Shown: positions 8,873 to 19,436, counted from the stretch's first letter. The stretch is DNA of 64,000 nucleotides from Sphingomonas sp. (GCF_003248515.1 NZ_QFOB01000004.1:310001-374000); one strand, 5' to 3'. Notes: generated from the letters alone by a model not told the origin. A program made the numbers and translations.

Positions 8873-9397
8873 TCAGTCCAGCATCGCCCGCCGCAGATAT
8901 TTCATCGCCACGGCCATATGCTTTTCGACCCCGCTTTTCGATATTCCCAGCCGCGCCGCCACCTCGCCGTGGCTCAGCCCCTGGATCCTGTGCAATTCGA
9001 AGGCGCGGCGCGCACCATCCGGCAACGTGCCCAGCGCCGATGCCAACCGGGCCGCCTCCTCGCGTTCCAGCATGATGTCCTCCGCGCCCATCGCCTCGTC
9101 GGCCGGCTCCTGCCCGGCGGCCACGAAGCCAACGCTCTGGTCGGACCATGCGCGATCGCGGCGCATGCGCCGCTGTGTCTCGCGCAGCCGATCGACGATC
9201 AGGTTCTGCGCCATGCGGTAGAGATAGGCCCGGCCATGCGCGATCGGCGCCGATCCCGGCTGCATCGCCTTTATCCAAAGCTCCTGGAGAATATCCTCCG
9301 CATCGGCCGGATCGCCCGTGCGCGCGACGAGAAAGCGCAGCAATTCCTGCCGGTGGACTCCATAGAGCGCCTCCAGCGTTGTTTCCGGCTTCGTCAT
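8873..9397 (-). CDS. ECF sigma factor, FecI-like
   Basis: A 174-aa RNA polymerase sigma-70 factor of the extracytoplasmic-function type. Region 2 includes DAEDILQELWIKA and AYLYRMAQNLIVDRLR. Region 4 has the helix-turn-helix GLSHGEVAARLGISKSGVEKH. It would direct transcription of the downstream fecR-like and TonB receptor genes when released by FecR. The ATG at 9397 is chosen because the upstream in-frame extension lacks sigma-family similarity and a GCGGGG ribosome site precedes this codon. Confidence 0.9.
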   Translation of the reverse strand: MTKPETTLEALYGVHRQELLRFLVARTGDPADAEDILQELWIKAMQPGSAPIAHGRAYLYRMAQNLIVDRLRETQRRMRRDRAWSDQSVGFVAAGQEPADEAMGAEDIMLEREEAARLASALGTLPDGARRAFELHRIQGLSHGEVAARLGISKSGVEKHMAVAMKYLRRAMLD

Positions 9398-9642
9398 GCG
9401 GCACCCCGCTGCTGGCCCGCGCGGGTAATGGACGGGGGGCGTGTCGCGCGGCGCATCGTCGGGCAGGATATACACTATCTGTTGCAACAAGCGGGCGATC
9501 ACCCGCTTCGGGCCGGCCCCATAGGCCGCCGCGATACGCCGTGCCAATAGATCCAAGGTGGGTCGCCGCAGTTCCGGCCGCGCGGCGGCCCGCCCGCCCC
9601 TACCCGTCAGCCTCCCCGCCTTCGGGCAATCCACCTCGGAAA
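9398..9642. other. Intergenic region upstream of the ECF sigma gene
   Basis: About 245 bp that should contain the promoter of the sigma-fecR-receptor unit. I see no clear coding frame and did not identify a confident -35/-10 pair. Confidence 0.35.
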
Positions 9643-9679
9643 GGGCGCGTCATGCCCCCCAAAAGGGGAGCGCGCGCCC
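9643..9679 (-). terminator. Terminator of the mannonate dehydratase gene
   Basis: Nested inverted repeats downstream of the manD stop: outer arms GGGCGCG/CGCGCCC and inner arms of C6/G4 around AAAA. On the minus strand the hairpin is followed by TTTCC. This fits an intrinsic terminator. Confidence 0.5.
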
Positions 9680-9693
9680 TCACCGATCAGGCC

Positions 9694-10905
9694 TCACCAA
9701 TTATACATCGTGCCGTCTTCCAGGCGGTTCACGGGCAGGAAGGCGCGCTTGTAGGAATGTTCGGCCGCCAGCACCTCATCGATGTCCACGCCCAGCCCCG
9801 GCCTGTCGCCCGGATGCATCATGCCCCGATCGAACGTATAGGCATGGGGGAAGACCGCGTCCGTCTCGGGCGTGTGGCGCATATATTCCTGCACGCCGAA
9901 ATTGGGCACGGACAGGTCGAAATGCAGCGCCGCCGCCATGCAGACGGGCGAGAGATCCGTGGCGCCATGGCAGCCGGTGCGGATCTGGTAGAGATCCGCC
10001 AGCGCGGCGATCCGGCGCAGGTGGGTGATGCCGCCGGCATGCACCACGGTGGCGCGGATATAATCGATCAGCTGGTTCTGGATCAGATCCTTGGCGTCCC
10101 AGATCGTGTTGAAGATCTCGCCCACGGCCAGCGGCGTCGTCGTATGCTCGCGGATCAGGCGGAAGGCTTCCTGATTTTCGGCCGGCGTCGCATCCTCCAG
10201 CCAGAAGGGGCGATACGGCTCCAGATCCTTGCCCAGCCGCCCCGCCTCGATCGGTGTCAGGCGGTGGTGGATGTCGTGCAGCAGATGCACGTCCCAGCCC
10301 AGCGCGTCCCGCGCCGCCTTGAACAATTCCGGCACGATGCGGAGATATTTGCTGGTATTCCAGACATTTTCGGTCGGCAGATCGGCATCGGCCGGCTCGT
10401 AGAAATAGCGATCCTTGCTGACGCCGTAGGTGGAAGGCATGCCCGGAACGCCGCACTGGATGCGGATCGCCTTGTAGCCCTGCCGCTGATAATCCAGCGC
10501 CGCCTCGATCGTATCCTCAATCGTCGTGCCGTTGGCATGGCCATAGACCATCACGCCTTCGCGGCTCGCCCCGCCCAGCAGCTGATAGAGGGGCAGGCCG
10601 GCGATCTTGCCCTTGATGTCCCACAAGGCGGTGTCGACGGCGGCGATCGCGCTCATCGTCACGGGGCCGCGCCGCCAGTAGGCGCCCTTGTAGAGATATT
10701 GCCAGATATCCTCGATCCGGTGCGCATCGCGCCCGATCAGGCAGGGTATCACATGATCCTCGAGATAGGAGGCGACGGAAAGCTCGCGCCCGTTCAGCGT
10801 CGCGTCGCCCAGCCCGTAGACGCCGTGCTCGGTCTCGATCTTCAGTGTCACGAAATTGCGGCCGGGGCAGGTCACGATGACCTTGGCGCTGGTGATCCTG
10901 GGCAT
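9694..10905 (-). CDS. manD: D-mannonate dehydratase (enolase superfamily)
   Basis: A 403-aa enzyme that dehydrates D-mannonate to 2-keto-3-deoxygluconate in hexuronate breakdown, feeding the Entner-Doudoroff pathway. TCPGRNFVTLKIET and GDATLNGRELSV near the N-terminus are family hallmarks. Residues matching the characterised Novosphingobium ManD are visible at positions shifted by one: Tyr160 and His213 as acid/base residues, Asp211, Glu237 and Glu263 as Mg ligands. The C-terminus RLEDGTMYNW is also family-typical. Start 10905 follows a GAAGGACG ribosome site. It is divergent from a GntR regulator, with an operator-like palindrome between them. Some ManD homologues have low activity, so the exact substrate deserves an assay. 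Confidence 0.9.
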   Translation of the reverse strand: MPRITSAKVIVTCPGRNFVTLKIETEHGVYGLGDATLNGRELSVASYLEDHVIPCLIGRDAHRIEDIWQYLYKGAYWRRGPVTMSAIAAVDTALWDIKGKIAGLPLYQLLGGASREGVMVYGHANGTTIEDTIEAALDYQRQGYKAIRIQCGVPGMPSTYGVSKDRYFYEPADADLPTENVWNTSKYLRIVPELFKAARDALGWDVHLLHDIHHRLTPIEAGRLGKDLEPYRPFWLEDATPAENQEAFRLIREHTTTPLAVGEIFNTIWDAKDLIQNQLIDYIRATVVHAGGITHLRRIAALADLYQIRTGCHGATDLSPVCMAAALHFDLSVPNFGVQEYMRHTPETDAVFPHAYTFDRGMMHPGDRPGLGVDIDEVLAAEHSYKRAFLPVNRLEDGTMYNW

Positions 10906-10958
10906 GGCGTCCTTCGCTTGCATCTATGGGATGGCAATGAGGTCTGGAACCGTGCGTC

Positions 10959-11010
10959 AAATTGGTCAAGCCTGAACCGCGCCGATCTGCGATATTGGCC
11001 TTACCAATTT
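10959..11010. promoter_or_regulatory. Operator region between manD and the GntR regulator
   Basis: The palindrome ATTGG-CCTTA-CCAAT is at 10994-11008, and a second half-site AAATTGGTCAAG is at 10959-10970. ExuR/UxuR-type GntR regulators of hexuronate genes bind sites of the form TTGGTnnACCAA, so this is a good candidate for autoregulation and manD control. The spacer here is one base longer than that consensus. Confidence 0.55.
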
Positions 11011-11057
11011 CGTGCGACAATCTTGCCCCGACCCGGCATCGATCCTATCGTGCGGCC

Positions 11058-11816
11058 ATGGCTTCGCAGGCGGGCAAGGTGCGCATCTATGCGCGGGTTT
11101 CGGGCGATCTCGCCGCCCGGATCGCCCGGGGCGAATTCGCGATCGGCGCGCGCCTGCCGGCCGAACGGGATCTGGCGCAGGCCTATGGCGTATCCCGCCC
11201 CACCATCCGCGAGGCGGTGATCGCGCTGGAAGTGGATGGTCTGGTGGAGGTCCGCCAGGGCTCTGGCGTCTATGTCACCGCCCGGCAGCCCGATGCCGGC
11301 CATGCGCGCGAGACGGATATCGGCCCGTTCGAACTGCTGGAGGCCCGGCGCGCGATTGAGGCGGAGGTCTGTGCGCTGGCCGCGCTCCACATCACCGACG
11401 GAGAGATCGCCGCGCTCACCGAGCTGCTCGACGAGATGGAGAACGACAATCTCCATGACGATATTTCGCGCGCGGAAAAGGCCGATCACCGCTTTCACCT
11501 GCTGATTGCCGACGCCAGCCGGAACAGCGCGATGGCCGCCGTGGTGGAGCTGCTGTGGAAGGCCCGCAGCCGCTCTCCCCAGAGCCGCCTTCTGAAGCGC
11601 AAGGCGCACAAGGCCGGGGTGAAGCCCACCGTGGAAGAGCATCGCGCGATCGTCGCGGCGCTGGCCGCACATGATCCCGAAGCCGCGCGCGCGGCGATGC
11701 GCGCGCATCTGGGCCGGGTGCTGGAGGCGCTTCTGCGGATCACCGAGGTCGAGGAACTGGAGCAGGCGCGCGAGCGCGCCGCCGCGCAGCGCCGGCGCTA
11801 CGCCCCCGCCGGCTGA
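11058..11816 (+). CDS. GntR/FadR-family regulator of the manD gene
   Basis: A 252-aa transcription factor. The N-terminal winged helix-turn-helix covers about residues 12-75 (LPAERDLAQAYGVSRPTIREAV, GSGVYV). The C-terminal FCD effector domain has helices from about residue 95 and metal-site-type His residues such as DHRFHLLIA. It is a UxuR-like subtype, expected to repress manD and respond to mannonate or another hexuronate intermediate. It is transcribed divergently from manD. The ATG at 11058 is favoured by the family N-terminus, though its Shine-Dalgarno is weak. Confidence 0.85.
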   Translation: MASQAGKVRIYARVSGDLAARIARGEFAIGARLPAERDLAQAYGVSRPTIREAVIALEVDGLVEVRQGSGVYVTARQPDAGHARETDIGPFELLEARRAIEAEVCALAALHITDGEIAALTELLDEMENDNLHDDISRAEKADHRFHLLIADASRNSAMAAVVELLWKARSRSPQSRLLKRKAHKAGVKPTVEEHRAIVAALAAHDPEAARAAMRAHLGRVLEALLRITEVEELEQARERAAAQRRRYAPAG

Positions 11817-11908
11817 GGATCAGGCATGGCACCGGCCGGGCATCGCGCCCAGCCACGCCACCATGCCGGCCGTCCCGTTGGCCTGGCCAGACGGGATGCC
11901 CCCGGCGT

Positions 11909-12025
11909 TCAATCCCGGACGAGATCCGGCCGCACGCGCGGCGCCCGCGCGGCACGCCGCGCCTCGCAATCCAGCACTGATTTCCGCATCGCCCCGATGC
12001 AGATCGCAAGGATCAGCCTGATCAT
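11909..12025 (-). CDS. Possible 38-aa small protein
   Basis: A short frame with a very strong Shine-Dalgarno (AGGAGGGGGC directly before the ATG). It encodes a hydrophobic start, MIRLILAICIGAM, followed by a basic tail rich in Arg. It looks like a small membrane-associated peptide and occupies an otherwise empty 500-bp gap between two plus-strand genes. I do not recognise a family, so it remains a candidate only. Confidence 0.3.
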   Translation of the reverse strand: MIRLILAICIGAMRKSVLDCEARRAARAPRVRPDLVRD

Positions 12026-12314
12026 GCCCCCTCCTGAACGACGCGTCACGTCCCCCGAGCTGTGACCGTCGAACCTTACCGGAAAATTACGACCAAGCCG
12101 TTACGCACGGCCCGCTGATGGCCGGATCGAAAAACAGCGCAAATCCGCCTCGTGAAACGCGATTGCATTCCCATTCGACCAAATGATGCTCCCTATCATC
12201 GACAATCCGGGAATGATCGCAGCTTCCATGGCATCGCTCGATCACGGGGATAAAGAAGGGGGTGGAAAAGGCGGCGCCCAATCCCGTTCCGCCCCCATCA
12301 GGAAGGCTCCGCCG
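12026..12314. other. Region upstream of the FAD oxidoreductase gene
   Basis: A comparatively AT-rich stretch around 12075-12190 that probably holds promoters for the oxidoreductase and for the possible small gene. I saw no convincing operator. Confidence 0.35.
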
Positions 12315-13484
12315 ATGAACTCTCTTCTTTCGCGTCGCGCCCTGCTCGCCCGCACCGGCCTCGGCATCGCCGTGCTGGCAGCGGCGCCGCTGCGCGCCGC
12401 GGCGGGCGCTCAGGTTGTCGTCATCGGCGGGGGGATCATCGGCGCGTCCATCGCTTATCATCTGGCGATGGCCGGCGCGCGGGTAACCGTGCTGGAAGCG
12501 GAGAAGCCGGCGGCGGGGGCGACGATGAACAGCTTCGCCTGGCTCAATGCCGGCAACAAGCGCCCGCGCCCCTATCACATGCTCAACCTGCTCGGCATGA
12601 TGGGCTGGCATCGGCTCCAGTCTGAGCTTGGCGCCACGGCGCTTCCCGTCCAGTGGGGCGGCTGCGTCGACTGGGCATCCGACGAGGCGGATGCGCGCCG
12701 CGCCGCCGCCTCCGTTCTGGCGCAGCAGGGCTGGGGCTATCCGATCCGCTCGATCGAGGCGGACGAAGTGACACGCCTGTTGCCAGGAATCACACCCGGC
12801 CCGATCGCTGGCGCCACGTTCAGCGATGCCGAGGGCACGGTGAACCCCGTCATCGCCACGCAGGCCCTGCTCCGCGCGGCGGCCGCGCGGGGCGCGAAGA
12901 TCGAATATCCGGTGAAGGTCACGGGCTTCGAATCAGGGGACGGGCGTGTGTCGCGCGTGTTGACGGACAAGGGCGCGATCGCGGCCGATGCGGTGGTGAT
13001 CGCAGGCGGCATGGGCTGCCAGCCGCTCGCTGCGATGCTGGGTGCGAAGGTTCCGCTGGAATCGACGCCCGGCATCCTCGCCCATTCGGTCAGCCGCCCG
13101 ATCGCGCTCGGCCGTCTCGCTTATGGCCCGGGTGCCAATATCAAGCAGACGGCCGATGGCGGCTTCGTGACCGGCGAGAATTTCGGCGTGAGCAAGGCCC
13201 CGCCCACGCGCGAGGTGGGCGAGGCGCTGCTCGCCAAGGCCGCCTCCTATGTGCCGGCGATCAGGGGCGCGAAGCTCGATTTCGTGACGCTCGGCCACCG
13301 CGTTCTGCCCAAGGACAGTTTCCCGATTGTCGGCCACCTGCCCGGCAGCGCCAATGCCTATGTGGCGGCGATGCACAGCGGCATGACGATGGCCCCGCTG
13401 ATCGGCCAACTCGCCGCTATCGAGGTGCTGGGCGGCCCCAAGGCCGATCTGCTCACCACCTTCCGGCCGGAGCGTTTCGCCTGA
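12315..13484 (+). CDS. FAD-dependent oxidoreductase (DAO family), Tat-exported
   Basis: A 389-aa flavoprotein. The N-terminus MNSLLSRRALLARTGLG is a twin-arginine signal, so the protein probably folds with FAD before export to the periplasm. The dinucleotide-binding motif VVVIGGGIIGASIAYHLA begins near residue 36. A DAO fold follows, ending with HSGMTMAPLIGQLAA, the C-terminal FAD-contact region. It likely oxidises an amino acid or amine, but the substrate is not predictable. A ribosome site AGGAAGG precedes the chosen ATG, and the longer frame upstream lacks a signal sequence. Confidence 0.85.
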   Translation: MNSLLSRRALLARTGLGIAVLAAAPLRAAAGAQVVVIGGGIIGASIAYHLAMAGARVTVLEAEKPAAGATMNSFAWLNAGNKRPRPYHMLNLLGMMGWHRLQSELGATALPVQWGGCVDWASDEADARRAAASVLAQQGWGYPIRSIEADEVTRLLPGITPGPIAGATFSDAEGTVNPVIATQALLRAAAARGAKIEYPVKVTGFESGDGRVSRVLTDKGAIAADAVVIAGGMGCQPLAAMLGAKVPLESTPGILAHSVSRPIALGRLAYGPGANIKQTADGGFVTGENFGVSKAPPTREVGEALLAKAASYVPAIRGAKLDFVTLGHRVLPKDSFPIVGHLPGSANAYVAAMHSGMTMAPLIGQLAAIEVLGGPKADLLTTFRPERFA

Positions 13485-13672
13485 AGCGCCGCCCTCGGTC
13501 GGAGCGGCATCGATCCGATCTGGCTCCCTTCCCTACCAGAGCGGGATCGGGTGAGCGCGGAGGCGTGGCGCGCGCGTGCCTATAGAGGTGCGGTTTTCGT
13601 GTGACTTTGAACAAAGGCGGCCCGTCCACCGCCCCGCATCGCCGCCCGCGCGGCGAAGGTATCAGGAGGCTG

Positions 13673-14287
13673 TCAGCGCCCCGGCCATACCGCCAGCGTG
13701 GTATCCACGATCTTGCGCAGATCCGGGCAGCCCGTGCCCGCGCCCGCCTGCACGGCAAGGCCCTGCATCACCGCGGTCAGATAACGCGCCAGCGCGCAGG
13801 GATCGATATGTTCGGGCAGATCGCCCTCGGTCTTTGCCCGCTCGAACCGATCGATCAGCGCCTGCTTGGAGCCGGCCTGCCGCTCGATCACGGCCTCGCG
13901 AATCGATTCGGCTTCCTGGCTGCACGCCACCGTGCTGATCACGCCGAGACACCCCTTGGGATCGCAGGTGCTCTGCTGCATTTCCAGCGCGCCCTGCAAC
14001 AGCCGCTCGGCCACCCCGCGCGACGTTTCCGCGTCCAGCGCGGTGCGCATATAGGCCATCTTCTCTTTCTCGTAGAGATCGAGGGCCTTCTTGAAGAGCG
14101 ATTCCTTGTTTCCGAATGCGCCGTAGAGGCTCGGCTTGGTCAGGCCCATCTCGGCGGTCAGTTCCGCCATGGACGCGCCTTCATAGCCGCGTTTCCAGAA
14201 GACGCGCAGCGCCGCTGCAAGAGCGAGATCGGCATCGAACTCGCGTGGGCGGCCTTTCGTCGGCGGAGGGGCGCAAACGGTTTCCAT
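13673..14287 (-). CDS. TetR/AcrR-family transcriptional regulator
   Basis: A 204-aa repressor. The N-terminal helix-turn-helix at about residues 12-60 has GRPREFDADLALAAALRVFW and MGLTKPSLYGAFGNKESLF. The ligand-binding helical domain contains three Cys residues (STCDPKGCLGVISTVACS) in the positions of thiol- or electrophile-sensing relatives. It is transcribed divergently from the SDR gene, and its own start codon overlaps a perfect ATACCG-N2-CGGTAT palindrome, which suggests autorepression and control of the neighbour. Confidence 0.88.
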   Translation of the reverse strand: METVCAPPPTKGRPREFDADLALAAALRVFWKRGYEGASMAELTAEMGLTKPSLYGAFGNKESLFKKALDLYEKEKMAYMRTALDAETSRGVAERLLQGALEMQQSTCDPKGCLGVISTVACSQEAESIREAVIERQAGSKQALIDRFERAKTEGDLPEHIDPCALARYLTAVMQGLAVQAGAGTGCPDLRKIVDTTLAVWPGR

Positions 14288-14299
14288 ACCGAACGGTAT
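14286..14299. promoter_or_regulatory. Palindromic operator at the TetR start codon
   Basis: The perfect inverted repeat ATACCG-AA-CGGTAT overlaps the ATG of the tetR-like gene. Small perfect palindromes at this place are typical TetR-family autoregulatory sites. Confidence 0.6.
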
Positions 14300-14317
14300 A
14301 TAGTGGGACTTCCTTAA

Positions 14318-14335
14318 ATGTCCATGAGCGGACAT
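14318..14335. promoter_or_regulatory. Second inverted repeat in the TetR/SDR promoter
   Basis: ATGTCC-N6-GGACAT lies in the 190-bp divergent region. A further GC-rich repeat, GGGCGGT-TC-ACCGCCC, follows at 14348-14363. Either may be a regulatory site for the SDR gene, but its binding protein is unknown. Confidence 0.4.
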
Positions 14336-14475
14336 GACACTGCGGACGGGCGGTTCACCGCCCCCGAAATAATATCCCTCCCCCCTCTTTCAGAAGCGGG
14401 AGGCACCACCATCTGGCGCGCGGCAACCTTCCCGCGCCGATCTCCGGCGGGGCATCGAGACAAGGAACGTCAGGC

Positions 14476-15264
14476 ATGAATATCGATCTCAGCGGCAAGA
14501 CCGCGCTCGTCACCGGATCGACCGAAGGGATCGGCTTTGCCGCCGCGCGGGGCCTCGCCGCCGCCGGCGCCACGGTGATCGTGAACGGCCGCACACCCGC
14601 CAAAACGGAAGCCGCCGCCCAGCGCCTGCGCGATGCCGTTCCGGGTGCCAGCGTGCGCGCCGCCGCCGCCGATCTGGGCACGGCCGAGGGCTGCGCGGCG
14701 CTGTTCGCCGCCGAGCCCGCCGTGGACATCCTCGTCAACAATGCCGGCATCTTCCAGCCCGGCGATTTCTTCGAGACGGACGATGCCACCTGGGATCTGC
14801 ACTGGCAGGTGAACGTCATGTCCGCCGTGCGCCTGTCGCGCGCCTATCTGCCCGGCATGGAAAAGGCCGGCTGGGGCCGCGTGATCTTCCTCGCCTCCGA
14901 AAGCGCGTTCAACATTCCCGTCGAGATGATCCACTATGGCGTGAGCAAGACGGCCGATGTCGCCGTCGCGCGCGGCCTCGCCAAGCGGATGGCCGGCACC
15001 GGCGTCACCGTGAATTCCGTGCTTCCCGGTCCCACGCTCAGCGAAGGCGTGGCGGCGATGCTGGATGATGGCGACACCAGCAGGAGCGTGGAGCAGAAGG
15101 GCGCGGATTTCATTGCCGCCCACCGCCCCGGCTCGCTCATCAAGCGGCTGGCGACGGTCGAGGAAGTGGCGAACATCATCGTCTATGTCGCGTCGCCGCT
15201 CGCTTCCGCCACCACCGGCGCGGCGCTCCGCGTCGATGGCGGCCTGGTCGATACGCTGATGTGA
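14476..15264 (+). CDS. Short-chain dehydrogenase/reductase
   Basis: A 262-aa classical SDR oxidoreductase. The cofactor motif TGSTEGIG is at residues 13-20, NNAG at 88-91, and the catalytic Ser141, Tyr154 and Lys158 (YGVSK) are intact. NGRT after the second strand suggests NADP(H) preference, which is inference. It reduces or oxidises an alcohol/ketone or aldehyde of unknown identity. It is divergent from the TetR regulator, so it is probably induced by a toxic or foreign carbonyl compound. A AAGGAA ribosome site precedes the start. Confidence 0.85.
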   Translation: MNIDLSGKTALVTGSTEGIGFAAARGLAAAGATVIVNGRTPAKTEAAAQRLRDAVPGASVRAAAADLGTAEGCAALFAAEPAVDILVNNAGIFQPGDFFETDDATWDLHWQVNVMSAVRLSRAYLPGMEKAGWGRVIFLASESAFNIPVEMIHYGVSKTADVAVARGLAKRMAGTGVTVNSVLPGPTLSEGVAAMLDDGDTSRSVEQKGADFIAAHRPGSLIKRLATVEEVANIIVYVASPLASATTGAALRVDGGLVDTLM

Positions 15265-15270
15265 TGGGCC

Positions 15271-15300
15271 GCCGTGCTCCCGCATGGGCGGGAGCACGGC
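15271..15300. terminator. Bidirectional terminator hairpin
   Basis: A 13-bp perfect stem, GCCGTGCTCCCGC paired with GCGGGAGCACGGC around an ATGG loop. It lies exactly between the convergent SDR and LD-carboxypeptidase genes. No strong U-run on either side. Confidence 0.6.
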
Positions 15301-15306
15301 ATTGTC

Positions 15307-16338
15307 TCAGGCCACCGCCGGCTCCAGCACGCGGATCGTCGCCGCATCCGCATCCAGTTCGGCCATCGCGCCGACGGGCAGGCTGAACTGGTTGGCGATG
15401 TGGCCGAACATCGCGCCTTCGAAGGCCGGGATGCCCAGCGGCTCCAGATGCTGCTGCAGGACTTCGGAAAGCGTGAAATTGCCATAGCCCGCGCCCGTAT
15501 TCACGCATTCGGTGCACTGGCCGAACACGACGCCCTTCAGCTTGCCGAGGATGCCGCCCAACGAAAGCTGGGTCAGCATCCGGTCAATCCGGTATTCGGC
15601 TTCGTTCGTATCCTCGATGAAGAGGATCGCGTCCCTGAAATCGGGAAGATAGGGCGTGCCCATCAGCGCGGTCAGCACCGTCAGATTGCCACCCAGCAGG
15701 CGGCCCTGCGCCTTGCCGCCCTTGATGGTGCGCGTCCGCCACTGGCGGGGGACGAGCCGGTCGTCCAGGCTCGGCGGATTGGCATAGGTGGGCGTGGCCG
15801 CATCGAAGGCGATCGCGCGAAACGGCTCCCACGAGGATTTGCCCCAGGCGCTCGACGCATTCGGCCCGTGGATGGTGGGAAAGCCGGCACGGGCGGCGAA
15901 GGCCATGTGCAACGCGGTGATATCGCTATAGCCGATCAGCAGCTTGGGGTTCGCCCGGATCGTCGCGAAATCCAGCCAGGGCAGGATGCGAGCGCAGCCC
16001 CAGCCGCCCCGCACCGCGAACACCGCCTTCACCTCCCGGTCAGCGAACATCGCGTTGACGTCCGCGGCGCGGGCCCGGTCCTCGCCGGCCAGATAGCCAT
16101 ATTTCTGGCCCAGATGCGCCGCCGGCCTGGGCACGAGCCCCATCGCCCGGATCGTCTCGCTCACATAATCCAGCCGATAGACATCGTCCGAAAAACCCGC
16201 CGGCTCGATCAGGCCCACCACGTCCCCGGCCTTCAGGCGGGGTCCCTTGCGCACCGGCGGCGGCGCCGCGAGCGCGGGCGCCGCCAGCAGTGCCGCACCC
16301 GCCGCCAGCCCTTGCAGAGCCCCACGCCGATCGATCAT
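15307..16338 (-). CDS. LD-carboxypeptidase (peptidase S66)
   Basis: A 343-aa muramoyltetrapeptide-type carboxypeptidase that trims the D-Ala of peptidoglycan tetrapeptides at an L,D bond. The N-terminus MIDRRGALQGLAAGAALLAA is a signal peptide of Tat-like form, which suggests periplasmic action. RGGWGCARILPWLDF and IGYSDITALH are S66 hallmarks, with Ser138 the likely nucleophile. The remaining Glu/His partners lie in the C-terminal half. It is the third gene of a glk-edd-this operon, 26 bp after edd, with a AAGGGGGCGGGA ribosome site. The link to sugar catabolism is not obvious and may reflect cell-wall recycling. Confidence 0.85.
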   Translation of the reverse strand: MIDRRGALQGLAAGAALLAAPALAAPPPVRKGPRLKAGDVVGLIEPAGFSDDVYRLDYVSETIRAMGLVPRPAAHLGQKYGYLAGEDRARAADVNAMFADREVKAVFAVRGGWGCARILPWLDFATIRANPKLLIGYSDITALHMAFAARAGFPTIHGPNASSAWGKSSWEPFRAIAFDAATPTYANPPSLDDRLVPRQWRTRTIKGGKAQGRLLGGNLTVLTALMGTPYLPDFRDAILFIEDTNEAEYRIDRMLTQLSLGGILGKLKGVVFGQCTECVNTGAGYGNFTLSEVLQQHLEPLGIPAFEGAMFGHIANQFSLPVGAMAELDADAATIRVLEPAVA

Positions 16339-16364
16339 TCCCGCCCCCTTCAAACGAGCCCCCG

Positions 16365-18251
<1,887 letters not shown>

Positions 18252-18276
18252 GGCTTCGTCCTTCAGACGAGGTGAA

Positions 18277-19251
18277 TCAATGCGCCTGGGCCAGCGCGGT
18301 GGCGGCACCGAACAGCCCGGGCTCGGGATGGCTTATCATGGCGACGGCTATGCCGTGCATCATCGTTTCGAACCGGCCCTTCGCGTGAAAGCGCGACAGG
18401 AGCAACTGCGTATCCAGCTTGTCCCCGATCCGGGGCAGGATGCCACCCGCCAGCACCACCGCGCATGCGCCCTGCGCCAGCGCGATATCGCCCGCGACCG
18501 TGCCGAGCAGCATCAGCCAGCGCTCCATCGAGGCGAAGGCATGGATATCGCTGCCGGACTGGGCGGCCTCCCACAGCGGCACCTGCTGCGGCGGCACGAT
18601 CGCGCGGCCTTCCAGATCGGCCAGCGCGATATGCACCTGCACGAGCCCCGGCCCGGAGACGAGCCGTTCGGCCGAGACGCGCGGATAGCGGCCCAGCAGG
18701 AAGCGCAGCATGTGGATTTCCACGTCGTCCGCCGGCGCGAAGCCGATATGGCCGCCCTCGGTGGGCACGACGCGCGCCTCGCCGCCGCTCCAATGGATCG
18801 ATCCCACGCCCAGGCCGGATCCGGGGCCGACGACGGAGACCACGCCGTCCTTCGGATTTTCGAACCTTTCGCCATCCAGCCGCCGGAAATCCTCCGGGCC
18901 GAAGGCGCTCACGGCGATCGACACCGCCTCGAAATCGTTGATGAGCCGCGCAGTCTCAAGCCCGAGCCTGTCGGGAAGCGCCGTGGGCCGCAGCACCCAC
19001 GGGCTGTTGGTGAGCCTCACCTCATCGCGCTGGACCGGTCCGGCAAGCGCGAACAGGCCGTGCTTCGCCTGCGCATCGACGCTTTCCACATAATGACGAT
19101 AGGCGGCCTCGAAGCTCGGATAATCGGCCGTGCGATATTTCTGCACGTCGGCGATCGAGACCGTCCCGTCGGCGTCCCGCAGCGCGCGGGCAAAGCGCGC
19201 ATTGGTACCGCCAATATCCGCGACGATCCCGAGCGATTCCTTTTCCGCCAT
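18277..19251 (-). CDS. glk: Glucokinase
   Basis: A 324-aa ATP-dependent hexokinase of the bacterial Glk family. The phosphate motif VADIGGTNARFA is at the N-terminus. LINDFEAVSIAV carries the catalytic Asp, VVGPGSGLGVGSI follows, and VPTEGGHIGFAP holds the Glu-x-x-His sugar contacts. It phosphorylates glucose entering the Entner-Doudoroff route. It is the first gene of the operon with edd and the LD-carboxypeptidase, and a 14-bp perfect palindrome stands about 95 bp upstream. Confidence 0.92.
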   Translation of the reverse strand: MAEKESLGIVADIGGTNARFARALRDADGTVSIADVQKYRTADYPSFEAAYRHYVESVDAQAKHGLFALAGPVQRDEVRLTNSPWVLRPTALPDRLGLETARLINDFEAVSIAVSAFGPEDFRRLDGERFENPKDGVVSVVGPGSGLGVGSIHWSGGEARVVPTEGGHIGFAPADDVEIHMLRFLLGRYPRVSAERLVSGPGLVQVHIALADLEGRAIVPPQQVPLWEAAQSGSDIHAFASMERWLMLLGTVAGDIALAQGACAVVLAGGILPRIGDKLDTQLLLSRFHAKGRFETMMHGIAVAMISHPEPGLFGAATALAQAH

Positions 19252-19342
19252 CGATCCGTCGCTCCCGTCCGCCCAAAAATTCCGTGCCGGCGGCAATCGC
19301 CGTGGCCGGTATGGCCATAGTTGCGGTCAACGGGCGCGGCCA

Positions 19343-19356
19343 TGGGAAATTTCCCA
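19343..19356. promoter_or_regulatory. Perfect palindrome upstream of glk-edd
   Basis: TGGGAAATTTCCCA is a perfect 14-bp palindrome about 92-105 bp upstream of the glk start. The spaced inverted pair ATGCCA-N16-TGGCAT lies just beyond it. These are candidate operators for a sugar-responsive repressor. No regulator gene is adjacent. Confidence 0.45.
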
Positions 19357-19436
19357 CCGAAATGCCAGCAATCCCGGTTTCGATGGCATCCGTCCAGAGA
19401 TCGGCGCGGCGGGCTGGCCGGGCGGCGGCGCGCGGC

